From: Xanthostigma xanthostigma
Lineage: Eukaryota; Arthropoda; Insecta; Raphidioptera; Raphidiidae
DNA length: 64,000 nt
NCBI GenBank assembly: GCA_963575645.1
Contig: OY754475.1
Span: 9,548,001-9,612,000 of the forward strand
Reading direction: 5' to 3'
The notes beneath the pieces were generated by a model. The model searched no databases. It was not told the DNA's origin and saw only the letters and a program-made list of their open reading frames with translations. The position numbers were made by a program, and so were the translations under genes. Within the stretch, counting starts at the first letter, position 1. Each line of letters begins with the position of its first letter. Of this stretch, positions 21,447-31,796 are shown one piece after another.

Positions 21447-21792
21447 TGTAAAGAAAGTAGGCTTTCTTCATTTGAATCTGCCGCGCTTCACACACTACAT
21501 ATGCCTACTTCAATTAACTCTCACTAAATGGAATTAATTGACATATTAAAAAACAATTGGAGATACAGACAAATAATTTTCAAGAGATAATAGAAGTAAT
21601 TAAAAGATAGATTTCGTTGAGTGAATTAAAGGAGAATTAATAATAATAAACTTAATTGTCGTTTCTTTATATTTTACAGGTAACTTTGTAAATATTGTAA
21701 ATAGCCCTTGTAATTAGTAATAAACTAATCTTTATATTTTACAGAGAAACAAATTTGTTTATTGTTGTTGGAGAAAAATTAACACCCTTATA
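21447..21792 (+). repeat. 5' LTR
   Basis: Starts TGTAAAGAAAGTAGGCTTTC and ends near 'aacacccttata'. Contains a 16-bp direct repeat 'tctttatattttacag' (about 21664 and 21729). The end is ambiguous by 1-2 bases because the insertion site is (TA)n. No canonical TGG primer site follows at once; 'tggtaaaac' about 10 bases in is the nearest candidate. Confidence 0.9.
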
Positions 21793-21813
21793 AAACGACA
21801 ATTTTGGTAAAAC

Positions 21814-22926
21814 ATGAAGCTGCAATTTACCTTTAAAGTAGTAGCTTCTCCGAATGATGCTAAGTCAAATGTGATAGCCATAATATCAATCAAAACAGAG
21901 GATGGAAAAATGTATGTATTACCAGAGGATGTTATGTATGTTGGTGCACATAAAGAGCTGCTAAAAGAAAAGACATATACCAAAGTAAAAGCAAATTTGA
22001 AGAGAAGATATGACAAAATTAGTGCATGGTTTATATTAACAGATGATCTTAAGAAAATATACATAGATGAAGCAGAAAATTTACAATTTGAAGATAGGAT
22101 TTTGCAAGAGATAGATAATGAAAAAAACAGTGATATAGAAAATACAAGTTTAATCAAAATATTAGAAAAATTAGTAGAAGCTTCTCAGAAAAAGGGAGAA
22201 GAAAAAAATTTAAAACATATTGCAGATAAATTGATTGTAGAAAAGTTTAATAGCAAAAGATCTAATGCCCATCAATGGATAATTACATATGAAAAAGAAT
22301 GTACAAGATTGCAGGTAGATACAGAAGAACATAAAATTGAAATATTAAGATTTTTTTTGGATGACACAAGTCAAACTTGGTATAGTTCAATGATGTTGAG
22401 AGAGAGAGAAAGTCAATGGGATACATGGAAAGAAAAATTCATAGAGACTTTTGGAAATAAAGGATGGAATAGTAGAGCATATGCTCACTATTATAAATAT
22501 AAAGAAGGCTCATTATTAGATTATGCAATAAAAAAAGAAAACTTATTATTAGAAATTAACAAAGATATGGACATAGACACAGTTATAGATAGAATCGGAT
22601 TTGGTCTACCAGAAAATATTAGGGAAAACATAGATAGAGAAAATTTAGAAAATATAACAGACTTATTTAATGAATTAAAAAAACATGAAGGAAAAATAGG
22701 TAAAAAGAGTAATTTTAAAACAACAGAAACTAATCAAGATTGGAAGTACAAGACTGAAGAAAAGAAACCATGTAAGACATGTGAAAGCTTAAATAAAGGT
22801 GCAAGATACCACCCAGAAGATACATGTTGGTTTAAAACCAAACCAAATGGAACTAAAGAACAACCAAAAATAATAGGTAATAATGCAGTCATAGAAGTAA
22901 ATTTACAAGATGAATCAAAAAACTAA
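21814..22926 (+). CDS. gag: gag of the deleted LTR element
   Basis: A 370-codon ORF with ATG in 'aaacATGaag', 21 bases after the LTR. Residues about 150-310 are a charged helical region with 'QTWYSSMM', 'WDTWKEKFIETFG' and 'GLPENIRENI', the pattern of Ty3/gypsy capsid (Retrotrans_gag). Near the C-terminus is an unusual Cys/His knuckle, C-x2-C-x9-H-x4-C ('CKTCESLNKGARYHPEDTCW'), longer than the standard C-x2-C-x4-H-x4-C. Its role would be particle assembly and RNA binding. The last codons are TCA AAA AAC TAA, which form a slippery heptamer. The frame is intact, and base use is strongly A-rich, unlike the gypsy element at 45 kb. Confidence 0.85.
   Translation: MKLQFTFKVVASPNDAKSNVIAIISIKTEDGKMYVLPEDVMYVGAHKELLKEKTYTKVKANLKRRYDKISAWFILTDDLKKIYIDEAENLQFEDRILQEIDNEKNSDIENTSLIKILEKLVEASQKKGEEKNLKHIADKLIVEKFNSKRSNAHQWIITYEKECTRLQVDTEEHKIEILRFFLDDTSQTWYSSMMLRERESQWDTWKEKFIETFGNKGWNSRAYAHYYKYKEGSLLDYAIKKENLLLEINKDMDIDTVIDRIGFGLPENIRENIDRENLENITDLFNELKKHEGKIGKKSNFKTTETNQDWKYKTEEKKPCKTCESLNKGARYHPEDTCWFKTKPNGTKEQPKIIGNNAVIEVNLQDESKN
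22917..22923 (+). promoter_or_regulatory. -1 ribosomal frameshift heptamer A AAA AAC
   Basis: The heptamer is in register with gag (X XXY YYZ), one codon before the gag TAA at 22924-22926. The -1 frame is open through it and into pol. This is the classical retroviral gag-pol slippery site. I could not identify a stable downstream stem or pseudoknot by eye. Confidence 0.8.
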
Positions 22927-24293
22927 TCATCACACCATTGATAAAAGTAAAAATGTTACTAGAGGACAGACTGAATATAGATGGAATTTATGATCCAGGA
23001 TCACAAATATCAATAATAAATTCAAAATTTATTACAATAAAAGAAAACAAAGAAGGTATGAATAAAATATCATTAAAAACAGTCAATGGTGTGACACAAA
23101 CAAATGGACTAGTAACAATAAAAATTAGAATATTTGAAATAGAAAAAGAAGTAGATGTATTTATAGTGAAAAATGATGATTTTGCAGATTTCTTGATTGG
23201 GCTGGATATGGTAAAACTATTTCGATTAACTCAAGATGAGAACTTAAACATTTCTCAAAAATCAATAGAGAACAAAATAAAAACAAACACAAAAAAAATA
23301 AGCCCAATAGAAGTTAGAGTGAACTTTAATGAACATGTCCAAGAAAAAGAATTTGAAATGAAATTGGACCACTTATGTGAAAAAGACAAATATAAAATAG
23401 AAAAACTAATAGATAAATACAAAATGATTTTTAGAAAAGACAAAAAAGAAATAGAACAGCAAGTAACAAAATTATTAGAGAAAAACTTAATCGAAGAATC
23501 ATATAGCCCTTTTGCGGCACCAGTGACTCTGACTTTTAAAAAAGATGAAGGAAAAAAATTATTATGCTCCCAACCAGTGCTAGAGATATTTGATAAAGAT
23601 TTGCCCATAAAAATATATACAGATACTTCACCAGAAAGCATGGGTGCAATATTGAAACAAGTTCAACAAAATGGAGAAGAAAAAGCAGTAGCCTATTTTT
23701 CAAAAAAACTGAAAGAAACACAAAAGAGAAAAAAAGGTATATATTTAGAATGTCTGGCAATTAAAGAGGCAATAAATTATTGGGAACATTGGTTGATTGG
23801 AAGATATTTTGAAGTATATTCAGAACACAAACCTTTAGAACATCTTAATATTAAGGTAAAAACGGACGCAGAACTAGGTGAGTTGATATACTACCTATCA
23901 CAATTCGATTTCAAAATAAAGTATTTACCAGTAAAATGTAACCTCGAAGCGGATTGTCTTAGTCGAAATCCGGTATTAGAATCAGTCAAAACACAAGATA
24001 TGCTAAAAATAGTAAATTTGATAAAGATAAATGAAATAAAAAAGGATCAACAAGAAAACAATATGTTACAAAAAATAAAAAGAAAGATAGTTGATAATGA
24101 CGGTACAGATACAAGTATGTTACCCGAAGAATTAATACAAAATAAAAATTCAGAAGATTGGAAGAAAGATAGAAAAGTAGCAGTACAAAGGGCCATAAAA
24201 TCACACGAATACAATAAAAAACTCTTTGATAAAAACAGAAAAGAATACGAATTCAACACAGGAGACCTAAGTATATGTGGAAAATGGCAATAA
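22924..24293 (+). CDS. pol: Deleted pol of the LTR element (-1 frame)
   Basis: Open in the -1 frame from the heptamer to TAA at 24291-24293. Protease: 'GIYDPGSQISIINS', a D-P-G where D-T/S-G is usual. RT: only the start survives ('SPFAAPVTLTFKKDEGKK'). The sequence then jumps to RNase H ('IKIYTDTSPESMGAILKQ', 'YLECLAIKEA', 'NLEADCLSRN'). The RT palm with its YxDD, and the zinc-binding and DDE core of integrase, are missing. A C-terminal integrase-like tail ('NKKLFDKNRKEYEFNTGD') remains. Both deletions keep the frame. Such a product cannot replicate or integrate the element alone. Confidence 0.85.
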
Positions 24294-24493
24294 ATTAAAC
24301 AGAGAAAAACTAGACGAACTTAGGATTGGCCTATTCGAAATAATATTAAAAAATATCGAATTCAATATACAAAATTAAAACTGGAAGAAGAAATGAAGAA
24401 AAAGGATTATTCCATAAAACAAAATTAATACCAGTAGAAGAAACAATAGAGGATGAAAATTCTTGATATAATTTTCACGGTGGGAAGGGGAGA
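24294..24493 (+). repeat. 3' untranslated region and polypurine tract
   Basis: Continues integrase-like coding remnants in another frame, then the polypurine tract 'gtgggaaggggaga' directly before the 3' LTR. Confidence 0.7.
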
Positions 24494-24832
24494 TGTAAAG
24501 AAAGTAGGCTTTCTTCATTTGAATCTGCCGCGCTTCACACACTACATATGCCTACTTCAATTAACTCTCACTAAATGGAATTAATTGACATATTAAAAAA
24601 CAATTGGAGATACAGACAAATAATTTTCAAGAGATAATAGAAGTAATTAAAAGATAGATTTCGTTGAGTGAATTAAAGGAGAATTAATAATAATAAACTT
24701 AATTGTCGTTTCTTTATATTTTACAGGTAACTTTGTAAATATTGTAAATAGCCCTTGTAATTAGTAATAAACTAATCTTTATATTTTACAGAGAAACAAA
24801 TTTGTTTATTGTTGTTGGAGAAAAATTAACAC

Positions 24833-24839
<7 letters not shown>
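24494..24839 (+). repeat. 3' LTR
   Basis: Same length and, by eye, the same sequence as the 5' LTR, indicating recent insertion. It runs directly into the (AT)n tract. Confidence 0.9.
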
Positions 24840-24893
<54 letters not shown>

Positions 24894-24913
24894 TATATAT
24901 ATATACATATATA
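24838..24913. repeat. (AT)n microsatellite
   Basis: About 70 bp of alternating T and A, interrupted near the right end. The matching tract left of the element (21425-21446) shows the element split one microsatellite. The 80-codon 'IYIYIY' ORF is an artefact. Confidence 0.95.
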
Positions 24914-25178
24914 AACATACTTTTCCAAAAATGGTGCCAAAGTGTTTAGGAGGCTATGAAACGTCGAGAAATTTTGGTCCGACCCCTAGGTCCCGCCATC
25001 CGACCGACGCCAATAGTGTAAGTGCCTTATGGCAAATACACTAATAAAAAAAAAATTGTTGAGACGGTTTAATAAGGTAGGTACTTTTCATTTCTGAGTT
25101 ATGCTTCTTGGTGCCCCCTGAGACGTGATGCCCTAAGCAATTGCTTAATTTGCTTAGGTATAGGTTAATCGGGCACTG

Positions 25179-26339
25179 GTGACACTCCTATTTGTCTGTT
25201 CTAAATCTAACTTTACACTTTGTATATTCAATAGATATGAAATCTGACGGTTGGCTCTCAGCCTAATAGTACCGTCATATTAAAAAAGACGTTCACACAA
25301 TCTAGGTAATTCTCGACGTTTTTAATTCCAACTCTAATTCTATTCTTCTTATATCTTGTGAGTTCTGCAGGACTAACAGCAAAACAATCTTCAAGATGTC
25401 GGTAGCGTGCTCTGGTTCGGTGACGTCACGGAGACAATGTCAAACTTACAGCCGGTAAGACAGAATAACAAGTTATCGACCGGCAGTGAGATACGGCGCG
25501 TACGTAGCTACGACTCCGAGGAAAAGAAGTGAATTTAATAGGATTAAATTTCGCGTGTATTTCAAGTATAAAAATAAATCACATTTTATGTCTACTGCGT
25601 GCTTGTTAGTGTAGCTTTACAGCTTTATAACGCTCCCGAGTGTCCCGGCGCAAATATAGGAGCTTTCGGAAAGCTCACCTGACTGCCGCCGTCGGCGTGG
25701 TCAAGTTCAACATTGGGTCAGGCCCGACATTTCAACCATCGACGCATTATTATTACTTTTTTTGTTGTTGCCAGAGCAGTGTTTCTCAAACGTCCCTTGT
25801 GAGTAGTTCTCAAATGTGTCGCGTTTTAATTTATTTGCACTTAAGGGGGAGTAGTGTAGAGGAGTCAAAATGAAGGATGTATTTGAAAATTAATTGTGAC
25901 TTAAATATAAAACTGAGCATTTTTATATTAGGGATTATTATTAAGCTATGTATCAGGTACAATTCCTTTTTTGAAAAAATCAATTTGCTCCATTGAGTGG
26001 CCCGGTACCGACAAACTTGTAACTTAAGTGAAAAAAAGAGGTCGGATGGCGGCCACTCTAGCTGCTCTCCAACGGTTCTTATACAAAAAAATGAAGAATA
26101 TTTTTACTCGTGTGAACACAGTATAAGGGTTCCAAATTTTTTTGTGAAAATTTTAGAAGACTGAAATTTGGAAAAATTGAATTTTTTCCACCTTTACAAT
26201 GTCTTAAAAAATATTTCTGAGAATTAAATGCTGAATTTTAGTCGTTCACACGAGAACAAAGTTCTTTTGTCGTTTGCAAAAACCGCATAAAAATATCTTT
26301 TTTTTACGGTCTGGAGAGTCCCGCTATATTGAAAAATGG
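25179..26339. other. No gene recognised
   Basis: Contains a locally GC-richer part (25380-25720) and 26040-26330 with 'gcggccactctagc'. The 77-codon ORF at 25640 has no motif. No promoter or exon can be argued. Confidence 0.35.
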
Positions 26340-26548
26340 TGTTTTGAGAACATCCTCTCAAAATTTGGTTTCAATCCGCTCATCCGTTTGACCTGTATCG
26401 TGCTCACAGACTAACAGACAAACAGAAAATATGTTTTTTTTGGATTCGGGGAACCTCAAAACGAAAAGATATTGTAAAATTTTGAAAAGTGATTTTTGAA
26501 CTAAACTAGTACCATTCCCACTTGTGGGTTGGAATAGTAAAACTTTTT
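26340..26548 (-). repeat. ACCATTCC-family repeat, partial
   Basis: Inverted relative to 56013-56742: 'caatccgctcatccgtttga', 'gattcggggaacctcaaaac' and the terminal 'accattcccacttgtgggtt' appear in reverse order. It keeps only the 5' ~200 bp of the family. Confidence 0.7.
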
Positions 26549-27202
26549 AAATACAAGCTTTTCTTAGGATGCACTAAAAAGTAAAAACATACTTTATATA
26601 GTTTAGGTTCATAATGAAAGCGTGGGCTGTAAACTCTATGATCGTTTACATTTATGATTTCCCACGCTTGTATACTTATGAATGTAAATATTTATAGCAT
26701 ATACCAAAAAAAATTGCCGTTAGAAATTTATTTACTAATATTTTATGTTGTTCTTTTTAGTCTCTCAAAACGTTTACTTTTAAAACATTGATTATATAAT
26801 TCTAAAAACAATCGAATGTATTGTCATCGAGAATACATAATATGTGTACAAAATTTCAAATCGATCGGATATGCGGCGTCCGCCATATTGGATTTACAAT
26901 GACGCATCATTGCTTATCGTATTCCACTCGTCAAACTCTTTCATTTGATACCCATGTCAAAAGCGTTGTGAAAGAAAAGGTATTCCGCCATCTTGGGACG
27001 TGCGCCATATTGGATTTAGAACGATGTTAGAATGCATTGTCAGCGGACTTACACACGTGTGCAAGATTTCAATAGGTACTCGACTTTAATATTACATATA
27101 GTTTAAATTTTGATTGCAAGATTTGATTTATGCTGACAGACTGACTCACAAAGTTAATAAAAGCTTGTAATAATCTCTATTTAACAGTGCGTTCAAAGCA
27201 AA
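26549..27202. repeat. Dispersed 'CCATATTGGATTT' repeat and an inverted motif
   Basis: Bases 26870-27020 ('gccatattggatttacaatg', 'gtgaaagaaaaggtattccg') resemble 40130-40280. Bases 26620-26690 hold an inverted pair around 'aagcgtggg'/'cccacgctt', also seen diverged at 39905-39985. No gene. Confidence 0.5.
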
Positions 27203-27700
27203 CTAACGAAAGCTCCCATCATATCTGTAACCTTTCCGCTGACTTCGAAAAGCTAAAAAAGAAGCGAATGCACCAATTTCATCGTTTTGCCTTATGTATT
27301 TGCGCCATTCGAGAAGAAAAATATGTCGGAGGATAGTCGCTGGCTCGTTTTTAAATAATTTATGTTGTGGGAATCCGCGAAGAGTAACGATTGGAAGCCG
27401 TGCACATCTATGCGGAGGAATAACGATTGCCGTAAATACATTCAAATAACGGCCGTTAAGTCGATGTACGACGGACGTCACTTCTGACATCTTTGCGTTC
27501 TATATCAAGCAGATAATATACCCACGTAGAGAGCTTTCATGAAACGAGCGAGATTTTTGATGTGAAACATCTAATGGCGCGTTTGGTTGGGCGTAAAACC
27601 GCGCAATTGGCACGACACTTTCATGTGACGACTTTTTTTTCGCATGGTCTCTCTTAAAACAGAGACGCCTGGCAGATGCAAAGCATAATTTTAAGCGAAA
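27203..27700. other. No supported gene
   Basis: A 95-codon minus-strand ORF (27203-27490) is more evenly composed than most ORFs here, but I recognise no motif and no splice context. Its true status is unknown. Confidence 0.3.
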
Positions 27701-27704
27701 TTCT

Positions 27705-28077
27705 AGTAATTAAACTTTGTTTTGTGAATTAACAAAGTTCTAATAACTAAATATCGCCCTGTAACTAAATTTGACCCTGTTATTTTAGTCGCCGCCTTTA
27801 ACAAAAGTCAAGTTATGAACGAACGCATACACAAAGCAAGCGTCACGCGCTGACATCTAACGAGGTACTAGCAACTAAATTTCGTCCTGTTACGTTTATG
27901 TGCGTTGGAATAAACAGTTGAAGGCGACATCTAGACAACAGGGCGAAGTTAAGTTGCAAGTATTTCGTTAGATGACAGCACGTGACGCTTGCTTCGTGTA
28001 TGCGTTGGATTATAACTTGGCTTTTGTTAAAGGCAAAATTTAGTTAAAGGGCGATATTTAGTTGATAGAATTTCTTT
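27705..28077. mobile_element. Imperfect foldback repeat
   Basis: The left arm ('acgcatacacaaagcaagcg', 'cgctgacatctaacga') is mirrored by the right arm ('tcgttagatgacagcacgtg', 'cttgcttcgtgtatgcgt'). Outer parts also pair ('acaaaagtcaagtta'/'taacttggcttttgt'). Ends and target duplication are unclear. Confidence 0.55.
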
Positions 28078-28106
28078 AGTATCTTCGGTTGACAGGATTG
28101 TGATAA

Positions 28107-28470
28107 TCTATATATTTATAAAATCTCCGAAACCACTACACCGATTTTAATGAAAATTTGTAAATGTGTCTTGCTTGGTGCCACTTACTTTATTAAATAT
28201 TTTGTACAAAATCACAATGTTTTCTCAAAAAAACTGTTTTAGTAACATGTAACGACATCTGATAGAATTTACTCAAAGCTATTAGTTCAGAAGCAAACCA
28301 AAAATTGTTTTAGTAGCGACATCTGATAGAATTCGCTCAAAGCTATTAGTTCAGAAGCAAATCTGGTAGAATTTGCTCAAAGCTATCAGTTCAGACGCCG
28401 GGCCGCAAACGAAATACATTTTGCAGAATTATATCTATCGCGCTCGGGTGAAACCGGGCCGGGCCGCTAG
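28107..28470 (+). mobile_element. Non-autonomous Helitron, uninterrupted
   Basis: Starts TCTATATATTTATAAAATC and ends CGGGCCGCTAG, flanked by A and T. It is 364 bp and homologous to 2317-3219 without the MITE. It carries three diverged copies of 'agaatt.gctcaaagctat.ag', a short internal direct repeat. Confidence 0.75.
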
Positions 28471-28772
28471 TATACATATATAATATCTGCATTAATTAAC
28501 GTAATCGCATAAAGCAAACATATTATTACAAATTCGTATTTCAATATTTAAATATTAACCCCTGACATATACAAAACCGTTCACCAATTATTATATTCAT
28601 TAGTTTGTTTACCATATTCAAAGTATAATGGCGCCTACACTATTGGCGTTATGATCGAATGTCTGAACACAAAATCGAAGACCTGGCTGAAGGTTATAAT
28701 GTGAATTTTTAACTTTATGTTTGGGTTTTTTATTTTGTATTCTTTCCCATGTTTACCTATAGTTTGTGATAT
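28471..28772. other. No gene recognised
   Basis: Unremarkable A+T-rich spacer between a Helitron and an LTR. Confidence 0.4.
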
Positions 28773-29832
28773 TGTTGCGTGCTTCCTGTTGGGACGATAA
28801 TGTGTTCTATAGAATGTTCCAGAAACACGACAACAACAATGGGAAGCAGGTAAAAACCCGACCTTCATAGAATTGCCTGGAGAAGACAATGTATGTAAAA
28901 AAGGTTGAGATGCTTCTAGAATATTCTACAGGCGGGGGACGAAGCTATAAAATGCGAGTCAGTCAGTCAGTTAGTTAGTTACAGCTAGTGATGTGCCGGA
29001 TATCCGTATCCGTATCAGCGGTTAGTTTTTGACGGATTTTTTACGGATCTTTTACCTTATTAATTTTCAATTCATAGATGAAATTTTATATATATAAGTG
29101 ATAAGGTAATAATGAATAAATTCCATTCAGATTATTTTTTTATTTTTTAAAATGTATTTGGCACCTTTATATTGCAAACATTTAACGTAGTGAGTACCAT
29201 ACTAATAGTACATAACTCAAAGGTACTAAATCAACTATCTTTATAATGAGATATTGCACATCAATCTTTGGAAAGAGACAATCTGTTATGAGAGTTAACT
29301 CTTAAAGAGGTCAATAAGTTTTTCCCATAACAGATAGTCTCTTTCCAAAGGTCGATGTGCAATATTTACCGCCGCGTACTCTATGTATTTGACTTGTGCA
29401 TACTTATTTAAGTCTTAGCATTAATAAACTTATTATTATTTATTATTATTAAGAAAGTTAAGATCCGTATCCGTATCCGCGGATCTTGAAACCAAATATC
29501 CGTATTCAGATCCGTATCCGCAGATATACATTTTAAACGATCCGGCACATCACTAGTTACAGCGTGCGTCAAGTGGATTACAGCCAAATGGCTGTGTGAA
29601 ATAAATTGTCCAGTGTCGGTACAGCAAGACCGAGGTAGCTGCTAAGATAGAAGATAAATGAGCTGTGTAAACCGTTTAGTGCAATTATATAAATCTGGTT
29701 TTACATAAATAGCTTCTGTGTTGTAAATAATCGTGTGAATATATAGTTATTAGACAAGTGCGAATGATATTAATTAAGTTGAAGTTTAAATGTAGAAAAC
29801 AAAGAGAAGTGTGACTGCGTCTGTTATAACAT
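28773..29832 (+). mobile_element. Solo LTR, split by a hAT MITE
   Basis: Starts TGTTGCGTGCTTCCTGTTGG and is homologous on the opposite strand to the solo LTR at 60090-60722 (shared 'gctataaaatgcgag' TATA region, 'tctagaa', 'gacaagtg.gaat'). A 570-bp MITE interrupts it at 28986. The right end is uncertain; I place it near a 'taaca' around 29832. No internal retroelement sequence is present. Confidence 0.6.
28986..29555. mobile_element. hAT-type MITE with intact 8-bp duplication
   Basis: The terminal inverted repeat is TAGTGATGTGCCGGAT at the left with its complement at the right (ATCCGGCACATCACTA). The 8-bp direct duplication GTTACAGC flanks it (28978-28985 and 29556-29563). Both are textbook hAT features. 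The interior has an inverted pair around 'ggaaagagac', and no transposase. Confidence 0.9.
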
Positions 29833-30282
29833 AAAGTCGGAATTTTAAATGCATTATTATTATTATTATTATAGCAAATTCACTATTTTGTTGGAAAGGT
29901 GTCGCACTGCGACCCGAGTTTTTATTATGTATAAAGCGTGGCTATCAACGAAGTTGAACTCACAAAAAACACGACAACTAAAAAAAGCTGTCTGGACAGT
30001 CTGAGGGTTTTTACGTTTGTTGTGACCATTAAAACATCGTTTGAATTACCCCTTTTAAAACAATGTCAAACTTTCTCATTTAAATATAAATTCACACGCC
30101 CACCTTTGCATAAAAATAGTAGTTTATGTATTTTGAATGTAAATGCATTTTTTATGTATGCAATGTGACATTCCCATACAAGTCATAATAATATTACGTT
30201 CGACATACATACTTTTTTTTGCATAAATCTGCTATAAAATCGCTGAGATTCACTTAATTAATAAGTAATATTTATATATTTA
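29833..30282. other. No supported gene
   Basis: A short (TTA)n run at 29850-29872. 'cactgcgacccgagttttt' near 29905 is the complement of sequence near 20912, a dispersed-repeat scrap. The 76-codon ORF has no motif. Confidence 0.4.
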
Positions 30283-30892
30283 CTAGCGGTCCCGTCCGGT
30301 TTCACCCGGGTGTAAAAGAACGAATGTGGAAGGGAGGAACATGAGTACACACATTCATCTTAGTTTACCGAGATGAATGTTGTGTCTAAATTTCATGATT
30401 ATCAGAGTTACCGTTCAAAAGTTTTTGTCGATAAAAAGCAGTATTGAAACTTTTTTAACTAATATTGTTTTTAATTAATTAAATAAAATTAAAATAAATT
30501 TAAATGTAAGCCTTAGAAGAAAACAATGTAGAAAATAAAAAAAAAATAAAAATATATTCGCCCAACGTGGGGCTCGAACCCACGACCCTGATATTGACAG
30601 TCGCACGCTCTACCGATTGAGCCATCTGAGGTTGTGTTCTCACAACGCTAACATGAGTATATCTAGTTACTGCATTTCACATGAATAGAAGCTTATTTTT
30701 GAGATACATTTTGCAACATTTTTCATTAAAGCTCCGCTCCTAATGGTCGTAGCGTAATATTATATAGCCTATAGCCTTCCTCGATAAATGGGCTAACCAA
30801 CAAAAAAAAATTCTCAATTTGAACCAGTAGTTCCTGAGATTAGCGCGTTCAAACAAACAAACAAACTCTTCAGCTTTATATATTATTATAGA
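30283..30892 (-). mobile_element. Lep1-type Helitron carrying a tRNA-like insert
   Basis: On minus, 5' TCTATAATAATATATAAAGC (ends 30892) and 3' CACCCGGGTGAAACCGGACG...CTAG (30283), between A and T. The Lep1 block ('aaacaaacaaacaaactctt' on plus) is present. Compared with the 356-bp copy at 58768 it has about 250 extra bases holding a tRNA-Lys-like sequence. Non-autonomous. Confidence 0.85.
30560..30632 (-). pseudogene. tRNA-Lys-like sequence inside a Helitron
   Basis: On minus: D arm GGCTCAATCGGTAGAGC and a perfect T arm GTGGGTTCGAGCCCCAC followed by GTTGGGCG, as in tRNA-Lys. The anticodon loop reads CTGTCAA, so the triplet is GTC instead of CTT/TTT. The anticodon stem has mismatches and the 5' acceptor strand no longer pairs. 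It is a decayed or altered tRNA, unlikely to be charged normally. Confidence 0.75.
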
Positions 30893-30939
30893 TAGGTAAG
30901 TGATGACTGAAAAAAGTTGCAAATAAGTTTATAATCGCA

Positions 30940-31290
30940 AAAAAAATATTTTTTTTTGTGATGTAACTACAAATTTACGGTTTTCGGATTTTTCCCTTTA
31001 CCTGTGCTATAAGACATTGCTTCTTGCCAAATTTCATGATTCTAGGTCAACGGGAAGTACCCTCTAGATTTTGATTCCATTGCGAGTGTCAAAATTTGCG
31101 GCATAAACGGCCGTATCTTTTGTCAACTTAGACGTTTGATTTTTTCACAGCTCCAAACGATTGCAGACCTGAGTATTTGATATTAATTTCATCTTGATAC
31201 CTCCACGCGTATCTGAGACAAAGGGTCTTGGCAGACAGACGGACAACGAAGTGATCCTATAGGGGATTCCTTTTTTTCTTTTGAAGTACG
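30940..31290. repeat. Dispersed 'gatcctata' repeat, copy 1
   Basis: Shares with 41586-41805 'gatgtaactacaaatttacg', 'gctataagacattgcttctt', 'gattctaggtcaacgg', and 'gacagacagacgga' followed by 'gtgatcctata'. The class is not clear from sequence alone. Confidence 0.7.
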
Positions 31291-31796
31291 GATTTTTAAA
31301 TCGTTTAATAGTATCAATGTAAAAAAATCTCGCGGTTTAAAACTTTTAAATTTCTCGTCTACGCTAAAAAAACCGCTACATATATTTAAATATCATTTTT
31401 AATTATAGTCGATCCGTTTGACGTCAGCTTTGAAGAGGTTATTGTGTCAGAGGTCACGTTAAAGTTGTCTCATAGCACTGGAATTCAATCACTCATCTTA
31501 AATGAATTATGCATCGATATGCAGTGCAATCATTCAATTATCCCCAAGAGATGGCAGACAAAGACGACAATCACTAAGAGTGGGTATACAGTGAGAGTGA
31601 GGCCAATTAACCGAAAGCTGCCATTTTAAATAATAAATACAAAGCGGTAATTTTGATCAATTATTCTGATCATACAATTATAATTACTAAAACTAAACAA
31701 ACTTACTAATTTTATAGAGGAATAAGGTTAAAAAGCTTTATAAAATTAAAAACCAGCTATAGTTTTCTCTCATAGGTTATTAAGATTTTTAACGTA
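31291..31796. other. No gene recognised
   Basis: A 61-codon ORF at 31444 has no recognisable motif. Nothing else stands out. Confidence 0.35.

Larger units (their letters stand above)
21447..24839 (+). mobile_element. LTR retrotransposon, internally deleted, inserted in (AT)n
   Basis: Two 346-bp LTRs (21447-21792 and 24494-24839) read identically as far as I can follow. They flank a gag ORF and a deleted pol ORF. The purine-rich tract 'ggtgggaaggggaga' (24479-24493) precedes the 3' LTR as the plus-strand primer site. Insertion was into an (AT)n microsatellite, so the target duplication cannot be told apart from the repeat. Ty3/gypsy-like by the RNase H and RT-start motifs. Confidence 0.9.
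20542..25178. mobile_element. hAT-type element with a nested LTR retrotransposon
   Basis: Left end CAGTGCCGGATTAAGACTCC, then 'gatgccctaagca'. The right end has 'gatgccctaagcaa' and TTAATCGGGCACTG. CAGTGCCGG-type termini and an 8-bp imperfect target duplication (gtgaaatt / gtgacact) fit the hAT superfamily. Without the nested 3.4-kb element it would be about 1.2 kb. No transposase reading is visible, so it is a non-autonomous or decayed copy. Confidence 0.6.

Noticed and set aside
21759..22157. 132-codon minus-strand ORF
   Set aside because: Antisense shadow of the gag ORF; low-complexity residues from A-rich codons.
23255..24259. Several minus-strand ORFs of 70-128 codons
   Set aside because: Antisense to the deleted pol ORF, with F/L/S-rich composition expected from its A-rich coding strand.
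24802..25044. 80-codon ORF with IYIYIY
   Set aside because: Translation of an (AT)n microsatellite.
27203..27490. 95-codon minus-strand ORF as a host gene
   Set aside because: Composition is plausible, but there is no recognised family, no neighbouring exon and no conserved copy to support it.
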